Positions 54,639 to 64,000 of a stretch of 64,000 nt of DNA are shown here, in pieces. Position 1 is the stretch's first letter; every line of letters begins with the position of its first letter. The stretch is taken from assembly GCF_014203015.1 (NCBI RefSeq), contig NZ_JACHIB010000004.1, positions 62,001 to 126,000 on the forward strand, given 5' to 3'. Source of the stretch: Castellaniella defragrans (GTDB lineage: Bacteria > Pseudomonadota > Gammaproteobacteria > Burkholderiales > Burkholderiaceae_B). The position numbers and the translations under genes are program-made. The notes under the pieces were generated by a model that did not search any database, had not been told where the DNA came from, and saw only the letters and a list, made by a program, of their open reading frames with translations.

Positions 54639-55730
54639 TCATTGCCGGGGGTAGGATCCCAGCACCTTGAAGAAGGCGACCTGCTGGCGCAGTTCGGCCA
54701 GGGCCTGGGCGACGGGCTCGTCCTCCCGGTGGCCCAGCAGATCGACGTAGAAATAATATTCCCACTGCCCCGTGCGGGCGGGGCGCGACTCGAAGCGCGT
54801 CATGGACACGCCGTGCCGGGACAGCGGCGCCAGCATGTCGTAGACCGCGCCGGCGCGGTTGGGCACGGCCAGGACCAGGCTGGTCTTGTCGCGGCCGGTG
54901 GGCCCGGCGTCGCGCGGCCCGACGGCCACGAAGCGGGTCTGGTTCTGGGGATCGTCCTGGATGCCGCTGACCACGGCGCTCAGTCCCCAGGCGGCGGCGG
55001 CCGCGTCGCCGGCGATCGCCGCACAGGTGGGGTCTTCCGAAGCCATGCGCGCCGCCTGGGCATTGCTCGCCACGGGCAGGCGCTCCAGTTCGGGATGGTT
55101 GCGGCTGAGCCAGGCCTGGCACTGGGCCAGGGCCTGGGGATGCCCCAGCACCCGGGTGACGCCTTCCAGCCCGCCGGTGCGGGTGAGCAGGTTGTGGTGG
55201 ATGCGGATGGTGCGCTCGCCCAGGACCTTCAGCGAGGAATTCAGCAGCAGGTCCAGGCTGCGGTTGACCGCGCCTTCCGAGGAGTTTTCCACCGGCACGA
55301 TGCCGACGTCCGCCTGCCCGGCCTCGACGGCGCGGAAGACCTCGTCGAAGGACTCGCAGCGCAGGCCGGTGATGGCATGGCCGAAATGCTCGTAGGCCGC
55401 CTGTTCGGAAAACGAGCCCTGCGGCCCCAGGAAGGCGGCGGTCAGCACGCTTTCCAGGCCGCGACAGGTGGAGATGATCTGGCGCCAGATGGCGGCGACG
55501 GCCTCATCCGGGACCGGCCCGGGGTTGTCGGACTGCAGCCGCCGGATGATGAGCGCCTCGCGCTCGGGCTTGAGGATCGGTCCGGCGGCGTCGAACGCCT
55601 TCTTGACCTCGCCGACCTCCAGGGCCGCGCGCGCGCGCTGGTTGAGCAGGTCGAGGATCTGCGTGTCCAGCGCGTCGATGCGCTGGCGCAGGGGTTCCAG
55701 CCGGGACTGGAGCGTATGTTCATCCGCCAT
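54639..55730 (-). CDS. pheA: Bifunctional chorismate mutase/prephenate dehydratase (P-protein)
   Basis: This 363-aa P-protein makes phenylpyruvate. Residues 1-95 are AroQ chorismate mutase ([31 protein letters not shown]). About 95-270 are prephenate dehydratase ([33 protein letters not shown], and a TRF-type catalytic loop later). About 280-363 are an ACT domain with [22 protein letters not shown], the ESRP Phe-binding motif, so feedback inhibition by phenylalanine is expected. It overlaps serC by 11 bp. No attenuator precedes it here; the Phe leader lies before aroG instead. Confidence 0.96.
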   Translation of the reverse strand: MADEHTLQSRLEPLRQRIDALDTQILDLLNQRARAALEVGEVKKAFDAAGPILKPEREALIIRRLQSDNPGPVPDEAVAAIWRQIISTCRGLESVLTAAFLGPQGSFSEQAAYEHFGHAITGLRCESFDEVFRAVEAGQADVGIVPVENSSEGAVNRSLDLLLNSSLKVLGERTIRIHHNLLTRTGGLEGVTRVLGHPQALAQCQAWLSRNHPELERLPVASNAQAARMASEDPTCAAIAGDAAAAAWGLSAVVSGIQDDPQNQTRFVAVGPRDAGPTGRDKTSLVLAVPNRAGAVYDMLAPLSRHGVSMTRFESRPARTGQWEYYFYVDLLGHREDEPVAQALAELRQQVAFFKVLGSYPRQ

Positions 55731-56849
55731 GGCGGGCCTCGAAGTCCTTGAGAAAATCGATCAGGGCCCGCACGCCTTCCATGGGCATGGCGTTGTACAG
55801 CGAGGCGCGCATGCCGCCCACGGCCTTGTGGCCCTTCAGGGCCAGCAGCCCCGCGGCCTCGGCCTCGGCCAGGAAGGCGGCGTTCAGCGACTCGTCGCGC
55901 AGGAAGAACGGCACGTTCATGCGCGAACGCCAGGCCGGCGCGATGCGGTTCTCGTACAGGTCCGAGCCGTCCAGGTAGTCGTACAGGGCGCGCGCCTTGG
56001 CTTCGCTGGCGGCATCCATCGCCGCCACCCCGCCCTGGCGCAGCAGCCACTTGAAGACCAGGCCCGCCACGTAGATGGCGTAGGTGGGCGGCGTGTTGAA
56101 CATGGACTGGGCGCCGGCCACGTTGGCGTAGTCGAACACCGAGGGGCACTGCGGCAGCGCATGGCCGATCAGGTCCTTGCGCACGAAAGTCAGTGTGACC
56201 CCGGCCGGGCCGGCGTTCTTCTGCGCCCCGGCGTAGACCATGCCCAGCCGCGAGAAGTCGATGGGCCGCGACAGGATGTTGGACGACATGTCGGCCACCA
56301 GCGGCACGTCGGGCGCGCCCAGGGCGGCCATGTCGGGCATGACGGGCTGTTCGATCCCGCCGATGGTCTCGTTGGCGCACAGGTGCAGATAGGCCGCGTC
56401 GGGGCGGACCCGCCACTGGGCGTGATCGGGCAGCCAGCACCAGGGGCCGTAGCGCCGGCCGTCCACGACGGTCTCGGATTCGGCCGTGGCGGCCACCGCG
56501 ATGTCGCCGTAGCGCGCGGCCTCGTTGAAGGACTTGCGCGCCCAGTGGCCGCTCAGCACGTAGTCCGCCCGGCCCAGGCCGGCGCGGCCGATCAGGTTCA
56601 GGGGCACGATGGCGTTCTGCGCCGAGGCGCCGCCCTGCATGAACAGCACCTCGAAGTCGTCCGGCACCGCCAGCAGGGCGCGCAGGTCGGCCTCGGCCTC
56701 GTCGCGGATGCGGCTGTAGTGCTTGCCGCGGTGGCTCATTTCCATGACCGAGGTGCCGCTGCCGTGCCAGTCGCACATTTCGGCGGCGGCCTGCTGCAGG
56801 ACTTCGAGCGGCAGGGTGGAAGGGCCTGCGGCAAAATTCCAGGGGCGGT

Positions 56850-56853
<4 letters not shown>
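55720..56853 (-). CDS. serC: Phosphoserine aminotransferase
   Basis: This 377-aa PLP enzyme converts 3-phosphohydroxypyruvate to phosphoserine and also serves pyridoxal 5'-phosphate synthesis. It starts [22 protein letters not shown] and shows [18 protein letters not shown]-type [52 protein letters not shown] with the PLP lysine, and [12 protein letters not shown]. It overlaps gyrA (ATGA) upstream and pheA downstream. Confidence 0.96.
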
Positions 56854-59534
<2,681 letters not shown>

Positions 59535-59933
59535 GGCGTATCCGAAAAACCTTCAGGCTTGAATGACTGGACCGAACGGAGCCCGGGCCAATCGATGATT
59601 CTATCATTCAGCCTCCCTGCTCCAGGCGGGCCGGTCCCGGCGGACCGCGCCGGCCCCCGCGGCCGGCATCCGGGCCGGTCCGCCGGTCCGGGTGTTGCTA
59701 AAAGCCGACACCCGGCCGCGTCCATCCGCGTAAAACACTCCAAGAGGGCGCGGGAAGGGATTTGTACTTAACCCGGCGGGGGAAAATGCCTTAAGATTTC
59801 GCCTAACACGCATGAAACCCAGCGCAACTTCTGAGCACTCCAACTCGACATTGCTATACTGGAAGCGTTCTTCGATATGCGGCGGGGGTTCGCTGCGGTC
59901 ACTTTCAAGCATCATGCTCAAACGAGGAGAAAC
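59535..59933. other. gyrA-ompA divergent intergenic region
   Basis: No gene is supported in these 399 bp. A TATACT at 59855-59860 is a plausible -10 for the plus-strand OmpA-like gene; its -35 is weak. A run CCGGTCCCGGCGGACCG and related GC-rich inverted repeats lie at 59630-59690. AT-richer sequence at 59750-59870 probably holds both promoters. Confidence 0.4.
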
Positions 59934-60503
59934 ATGAACAAACCCTCCAAAATCGCTATTGGACTCGCCATTGCTGCCATGTCTGCCGTCGGCACCGCCT
60001 CGGCCTCCGACAACTGGACGAACGTGGACGGCCATGTCTGGAAGGACGCGAGCGGCCAGAACTGCTGGCGTGATGCTTTCTGGACGCCGGCCACCGCCGC
60101 CGAAGGCTGCGGCAAGCCCGTCGCCGAAGCGCCCGTCGTCGCCCCGACGGCCAGCAAGGTCGTCCTGAACGCCGACACCTTCTTCGACTTCGACAAGTCC
60201 ACCCTGAAGCCCGAAGGCAAGCAGGTCCTGGATCAGGTCGCCCAGCAAGCCGGCTCGATCAACCTGGAAACGGTCATCGCCACCGGCCACACCGACTCCA
60301 TCGGCACCGAAGCCTACAACCAGAAGCTGTCCGAACGCCGCGCCAACTCGGTCAAGCAATACCTGATCAGCAAGGGCGTGCCGGCCGACCGCATCTACGC
60401 CGAAGGCAAGGGCGAACTGCAACCCGTCGCGTCCAACAAGACCCGCGAAGGCCGCGCGCAGAACCGCCGCGTGGAAATCGAAATCGTCGGTACCCGCAAG
60501 TAA
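59934..60503 (+). CDS. OmpA-family peptidoglycan-associated outer-membrane protein
   Basis: This 189-aa protein has a signal peptide (MNKPSKIAIGLAIAAMSAVGTASA), a short N-terminal region WTNVDGHVWKDASGQNCWRDAFWTPATAAEGCGKP with a Cys pair, and then a complete OmpA-like domain. That domain includes FFDFDKSTLKPEGKQVLDQ, TGHTDSIGTEAYNQKLSERRANSVKQYL, and AEGKGELQPVASNKTREGRAQNRRVEI. It lacks a beta-barrel, matching the short OmpA-like proteins of Bordetella relatives. The start at ATG 59934 has GAGGAG upstream. Codon bias suggests high expression. Confidence 0.93.
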   Translation: MNKPSKIAIGLAIAAMSAVGTASASDNWTNVDGHVWKDASGQNCWRDAFWTPATAAEGCGKPVAEAPVVAPTASKVVLNADTFFDFDKSTLKPEGKQVLDQVAQQAGSINLETVIATGHTDSIGTEAYNQKLSERRANSVKQYLISKGVPADRIYAEGKGELQPVASNKTREGRAQNRRVEIEIVGTRK

Positions 60504-60549
60504 TTCCGCTGGCCGCACGAAGCCGCCGCGCCCCGCGCGCGGCGGCTAC

Positions 60550-60578
60550 AATAGGGCTCCGTTCGACGGAGCCCTATT
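60550..60578. terminator. Perfect 13-bp hairpin between the OmpA-like gene and ubiG
   Basis: AATAGGGCTCCGT and its exact complement flank a TCG loop. Another GC-rich stem (CCGCCGCG..CGCGGCGG) precedes it at about 60522-60544. It probably ends the OmpA-like transcript, although only CATTTCT follows instead of a T-run. Confidence 0.5.
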
Positions 60579-60606
60579 CATTTCTGGAGCCTTCTGGAGC
60601 CTGCCC

Positions 60607-61314
60607 ATGCACGCAGCCAACGCCGATCCGGCGGAACTCGACAAATTCAGCGCCCTCGCCTCCAGCTGGTGGGACCCCCAGGGCGAGCTGAAGACCCTGC
60701 ACGACATCAATCCCCTGCGGCTGGACTGGATCCGCGCCCAGGCCGGCGCGCTGGAGGGCCAGCGGGTGCTGGACGTCGGCTGCGGCGGCGGCCTGCTGGC
60801 CGAGGCCCTGGCGGCCGAGGGCGCCCGGGTCACGGGCATCGACCTGGCCAAGCAGTCGCTGCAGATCGCGCGGCTGCACGGCCACGAATCGGGCATCCAG
60901 GTGCAGTACGAATGCGCCAGCGCGGAAGACTACGCGCAGCGGCAGGCCGGCCAGTTCGACCTCGTCACCTGCATGGAACTGCTGGAACACGTGCCCGATC
61001 CGGCCTCGGTCGTCGGCGCCTGCGCCCGGCTGGTCCGTCCGGGCGGGCTGGTGTGCTTCTCCACCCTGAACCGCAACCCGAAATCCTTCCTGCTGGCCAT
61101 CGTGGCGGCGGAATACGTGATGCGCATGCTGCCCCGGGGCACGCACAGCTACGAGCACTTCATCACCCCCAGCGAACTGGCCGCCGCCGCGCGCGCGGCC
61201 GGGCTGGAGGTCGTGGCGCTGTCGGGCATGGGCTACCAGCCCCTCACCCGGCGCTACAGCCTGACGCCGGACACCGGCGTCAACTACCTGATGGCCGCGC
61301 GGCGCCCGGAATGA
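60607..61314 (+). CDS. ubiG: Bifunctional ubiquinone O-methyltransferase
   Basis: UbiG performs both O-methylations of ubiquinone biosynthesis. This 235-aa protein has the UbiG N-terminus [33 protein letters not shown] (here starting [10 protein letters not shown]), the SAM loop [46 protein letters not shown], and [35 protein letters not shown]. It overlaps gph by 4 bp (ATGA). Confidence 0.96.
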   Translation: [235 protein letters not shown]

Positions 61315-61997
61315 ACGCGATGCGCCGCCTCGTCCTGTTCGATTTCGACGGCACCCTGGCCGACACGGCGCCGGACCTGGCCGCCGCGGCCAACCTCCAG
61401 CGCCACTACCGGGGCCTGCCTCCCCTGCCCTACGAGGCCCTGCGGCCGTATGCCTCGCACGGGGCGCGCGGCCTGCTGAAGGCCGCGCTGGGCCTGGACG
61501 CCGGATCGGGCGAATACGAAGCCGCCCGGCAGCGCTTCCTGCGCGACTACGCCGATGCCATGGTGGTGCGCACCCGGCTGTTTCCCGGCATCGCGGAGCT
61601 ACTGGACCTGCTGGGCGGCCCGCCCTACGGCTGGGGCATCGTGACCAACAAGGTCGAATCGCTCGCCCTGCCCATCGTGCGCCATCTGGGCCTGCAGGAC
61701 CGCTGCCTGGTGACGGTGGGCGGCGACACCACCCCCCACACCAAGCCGCACCCCGAGCCCTTGCTGCACGCCGCCCGCCAGGCCGGCATCGCGCCCGAGC
61801 ACTGCATCTACATCGGCGACGACGAGCGCGACATCGTGGCCGGCCAGGCGGCCGGCATGGTCACCGTGGCCGCGGCCTACGGCTATTGCGCGGACGACCC
61901 GGCCCGCTGGGGTGCCGACGCCATCGCCGACGCCCCCGACGCGCTCTGGCCCCTCATCGAGCGCTGGGCCGGGGGAGGCCTGAACCGGCGGCCGTGA
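61311..61997 (+). CDS. gph: HAD-family phosphatase, phosphoglycolate phosphatase-like
   Basis: This 228-aa HAD hydrolase has motif [23 protein letters not shown], motif II ILTNK-type [14 protein letters not shown], motif [14 protein letters not shown], and motif [19 protein letters not shown]. Placement after ubiG is typical of Gph/MupP. The substrate may be 2-phosphoglycolate or N-acetylmuramic acid 6-phosphate. Its 3' end overlaps the convergent sstT gene by 44 bp. Confidence 0.9.
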
Positions 61998-63186
61998 ACA
62001 GCACGTCGGTCGAGGAATTCAGCGCCGTCTCGGCGGAATCCTGCAGCACGCCGATGATGAAGCCCACCCCGACGACCTGCATCGCCAGGTCGTTGGAAAT
62101 GCCGAACAGGCTGCAGGCCACCGGAATCAGCAGCAGCGATCCTCCGGCCACGCCGGACGCCCCGCAGGCGCAGATCGCGGCCACGACGCTGAGCAGCAGC
62201 GCCGTGGGCAGGTCCACCGCCATCCCCAGGGTATGGACCGCCGCCAGCGTGAGCACCGTGATGGTGACGGCGGCCCCCGCCATGTTGATGGTGGCCCCCA
62301 GGGGGATGGACACGGAATAGGTGTCCTCCTCCAGGCCCAGCTTGCGGCACAGGGCCATGTTGACCGGGATGTTCGCCGCCGAACTGCGCGTGAAGAAAGC
62401 CGTGACGCCCGATTCGCGCAGGCAGGTGAACACCAGCGGATAGGGATTGGTCCGCAGCCGCAGGAACACGATGAGCGGGTTGACCACCAGCGCCACGAAC
62501 AGCATGCAGCCCAGCAGCACCGCCAGCAGGCGGGCGTAGTCCAGCAGCGCGCCGAAGCCGGTCTCGGCCATGGTCGAGGCGACCAGGCCGAAGATCCCGA
62601 CCGGCGCGGTGCGGATGACCACCTTGACGATGTACGACACGCCCGCCGACAGGTCCGCCATGACGGCCTTGGTGGAGGCGTTGGCATGGCGCAGCGCGAT
62701 GCCCAGGCCGATGGCCCAGGCCAGGATGCCGATGTAGTTGGCCTCGGCCAGGGCGCGCACGGGATTGTCCACCACGCTCAGGAGCAGGTTGCGCAGCACC
62801 TCGACCACGCCGCCGGGCGGGCTGAGCGCGGCCTCGCCCAGCTGCAGGCGGAGGGTCAGGGGGAACATGAAGCTGGCCGCCACGGCGACCACCGCCGCCG
62901 CGAAGGTGCCGATCAGGTACAGGGCCAGGATCGGCCCCAGCCGCGCCTGGGCGCCCTGCTGGTGGTTGGCGATGGAGGCGGCCACCAGCACGAAGACGAG
63001 GACCGGGGCGATGGATTTCAGCGCCGTGACGAACAGGCCGCCCAGCAGGCCGGCGGCCCGGGCGGCTTCGGGCGAAAGGAGCGCCAGGATCGCGCCGGCG
63101 GCCAGGCCGATCATGATCTGCCTCACGAGGCTGCCGTTGCGCACGAACTGGAACAGGGGAAAGGATTTCAGGACGTGGGACGTCAT
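61954..63186 (-). CDS. sstT: Sodium:serine/threonine symporter SstT
   Basis: This 410-aa dicarboxylate/amino acid:cation symporter has nine or ten hydrophobic segments. SstT landmarks are [45 protein letters not shown] (reentrant loop HP1 and helix 7) and [39 protein letters not shown] at the end. Start ATG 63186 ([20 protein letters not shown]). Longer in-frame extensions upstream are low-complexity and derive from a 13-bp tandem repeat, so they are rejected. Confidence 0.93.
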   Translation of the reverse strand: MTSHVLKSFPLFQFVRNGSLVRQIMIGLAAGAILALLSPEAARAAGLLGGLFVTALKSIAPVLVFVLVAASIANHQQGAQARLGPILALYLIGTFAAAVVAVAASFMFPLTLRLQLGEAALSPPGGVVEVLRNLLLSVVDNPVRALAEANYIGILAWAIGLGIALRHANASTKAVMADLSAGVSYIVKVVIRTAPVGIFGLVASTMAETGFGALLDYARLLAVLLGCMLFVALVVNPLIVFLRLRTNPYPLVFTCLRESGVTAFFTRSSAANIPVNMALCRKLGLEEDTYSVSIPLGATINMAGAAVTITVLTLAAVHTLGMAVDLPTALLLSVVAAICACGASGVAGGSLLLIPVACSLFGISNDLAMQVVGVGFIIGVLQDSAETALNSSTDVLFTAAGSGLPRPSAR

Positions 63187-63310
63187 GGGGATGATGGACT
63201 CCGGGAAGGGATTTTCCGGCGCGCGGAGGCGGGCCTGCGCGCACGGCCCCGGTCGGGCCGGCGCGCGCGGCGGACCTCCGGAACCCGCGAACGGGCGCCA
63301 TTCTAGCATC

Positions 63311-63440
63311 GCGGCCCGGCATGGCGGCACGGCACCGCGGCCCGGCACGGCGGCCCTGCGCCGCGATCCTGCGCCGCGGCCCTGCACCGCGATCCTGCGC
63401 CGCGGCCCGGCACGGCGGCCCGGCACGGCGGCCCTGCACC
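63311..63440. repeat. 13-bp minisatellite, ten exact copies in length
   Basis: Ten consecutive 13-bp units with consensus GCGGCCCKGCRCC fill 63311-63440 without indels. Variants are GCGGCCCGGCACG, GCGGCCCTGCRCC and GCGATCCTGCGCC. The array lies in the divergent gap between sstT and ddh. The rest of 63187-63563 shows no gene. Confidence 0.9.
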
Positions 63441-63563
63441 GTGGTCGCGGCTGCGCCGCCCCGGCGAGCCGATACAATCGAGACTTGCCGCGCCGCACGC
63501 GCCGCGCCCGCGCGGGACGGCGGGCACACGGCATGCCCACCTCACGTTCTCCGAAGGAATTCC

Positions 63564-64000
63564 ATGGCATCACACACGATCCGCGTCGGCGTCGCAGGCT
63601 ACGGCAACCTGGGGCGCGGCGCCCTGGCGGCCCTGGCCCGCTGTCCCGACATGCGCCTGGCCGGCGTGTTCACGCGCCGCGATCCGGCCTCGTTGCGCCT
63701 GCCCGACCCCTCGACGCCGGTGTACTCCCTGGACGACGCCGCCGCGCATCGCGGCGAGATCGACGTCATGATCCTGTGCGGCGGCTCCAAGGACGACCTG
63801 CCCGTCCAGGGCCCCGCGCTGGCCGAATGGTTCACCACGGTGGACAGCTACGACACCCACGCGCGGATTCCCCAGTACTTCGAGGCGGTGGACGCCGCCG
63901 CCCGCGCGCACGGCACCCTCTCCATCATCGCGGTGGGCTGGGATCCGGGCCTGTTCTCGATCAACCGCCTGGTGGGCGAGGCCATCCTGCCGGACGGCGC
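63564..64000 (+). CDS. ddh: meso-diaminopimelate dehydrogenase (3' part outside window)
   Basis: The frame opens at ATG 63564 ([20 protein letters not shown]) with GAAGGAAT upstream and runs off the right edge after about 145 codons. The NADP-binding fold, [35 protein letters not shown] and [17 protein letters not shown] match meso-DAP dehydrogenase, which makes meso-DAP in one step from tetrahydrodipicolinate, a shortcut in lysine and peptidoglycan synthesis. The enzyme is patchily distributed in proteobacteria. Confidence 0.9.
   Translation, partial: MASHTIRVGVAGYGNLGRGALAALARCPDMRLAGVFTRRDPASLRLPDPSTPVYSLDDAAAHRGEIDVMILCGGSKDDLPVQGPALAEWFTTVDSYDTHARIPQYFEAVDAAARAHGTLSIIAVGWDPGLFSINRLVGEAILPDG

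Noticed and set aside
63187-63573. N-terminal extension of sstT
   Set aside because: The extra residues are translated from the 13-bp repeat array; the family start at ATG 63186 fits.

Overview
The window is a 64 kb chromosomal segment of a high-GC betaproteobacterium. Gene content and order point to Alcaligenaceae (relatives of Bordetella, Achromobacter or Castellaniella): the gyrA-serC-pheA-hisC-tyrA-aroA/cmk-rpsA-ihfB-lapA-lapB-hldA-hldD run, the fnr-cco cluster, and adjacent aroG, aceA, queF and etfBA. This assignment is inferred from synteny and protein character, not from a database search. I see no rRNA, tRNA, CRISPR array, prophage or insertion sequence.

Region by region. (1) 1-2100: end of an FAD-linked oxidase, then aroG (DAHP synthase) preceded by a short Phe/Tyr-rich leader peptide and a terminator, an amino-acid attenuator resembling E. 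coli pheL. (2) 2100-9010: compatible-solute island. An ehuBCDA-type ectoine/hydroxyectoine ABC importer converges on an ectR-ectA-ectB-ectC-ectD operon. (3) 9010-11500: TonB-dependent receptor with a Fur-like site. (4) 11580-20800: low-oxygen respiration. It holds a three-domain copper nitrite reductase (NirK), an FNR-type regulator, the cbb3 oxidase genes ccoNOQP, ccoG, a very short fixH/ccoH, ccoS, and a CcoI-like protein that keeps all eight membrane helices of a copper P-type ATPase but lacks its actuator and ATP-binding domains. Two FNR boxes sit at -41.5 relative to plausible -10 elements. (5) 20800-30400: housekeeping genes aceA, queF, pgsA, uvrC, nagZ, acpS, orn, an M48 protease and rsgA. 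(6) 30400-33600: an ECF41-type sigma factor with a fused SnoaL-like domain and a three-gene partner operon (AhpD-like, NmrA-like and SDR proteins). Both units carry the ECF41 promoter signature. (7) 33580-36500: NUDIX hydrolase, rplS, a small membrane protein behind two LexA boxes, and a 1-Cys peroxiredoxin. (8) 36600-42500: acyl-CoA dehydrogenase with etfBA, a histone-deacetylase-like amidohydrolase and a MltB lipoprotein. (9) 42500-59600: cysM, a ComEA-like protein with a collagen-like tail, heptose genes, lapAB, ihfB, rpsA, an aroA-cmk fusion, tyrA, hisC, pheA, serC and gyrA, all on the minus strand with many ATGA overlaps. (10) 59900-64000: OmpA-like protein, ubiG, gph, sstT and the start of a meso-diaminopimelate dehydrogenase.

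How the parts work together. AroG supplies the aromatic pathway whose later steps (AroA, PheA, TyrA, HisC) lie about 50 kb away, and the leader peptide implies that aroG expression reads Phe/Tyr-tRNA charging. FNR probably drives the cbb3 genes under oxygen limitation while NirK handles nitrite, and CcoG, CcoS and the CcoI-like scaffold concern copper delivery to the oxidase. EctABCD makes (hydroxy)ectoine and EhuBCDA recovers it. EtfBA accepts electrons from the neighbouring acyl-CoA dehydrogenase.

Two features recur at window scale. One is short exact-period tandem repeats, several at gene 3' ends: 15 bp x 8, 16 bp x 9, 13 bp x 10 and a short CCCCGGGG array. The other is a roughly 100-bp dispersed intergenic element present three times, with compensatory changes in its predicted stems.
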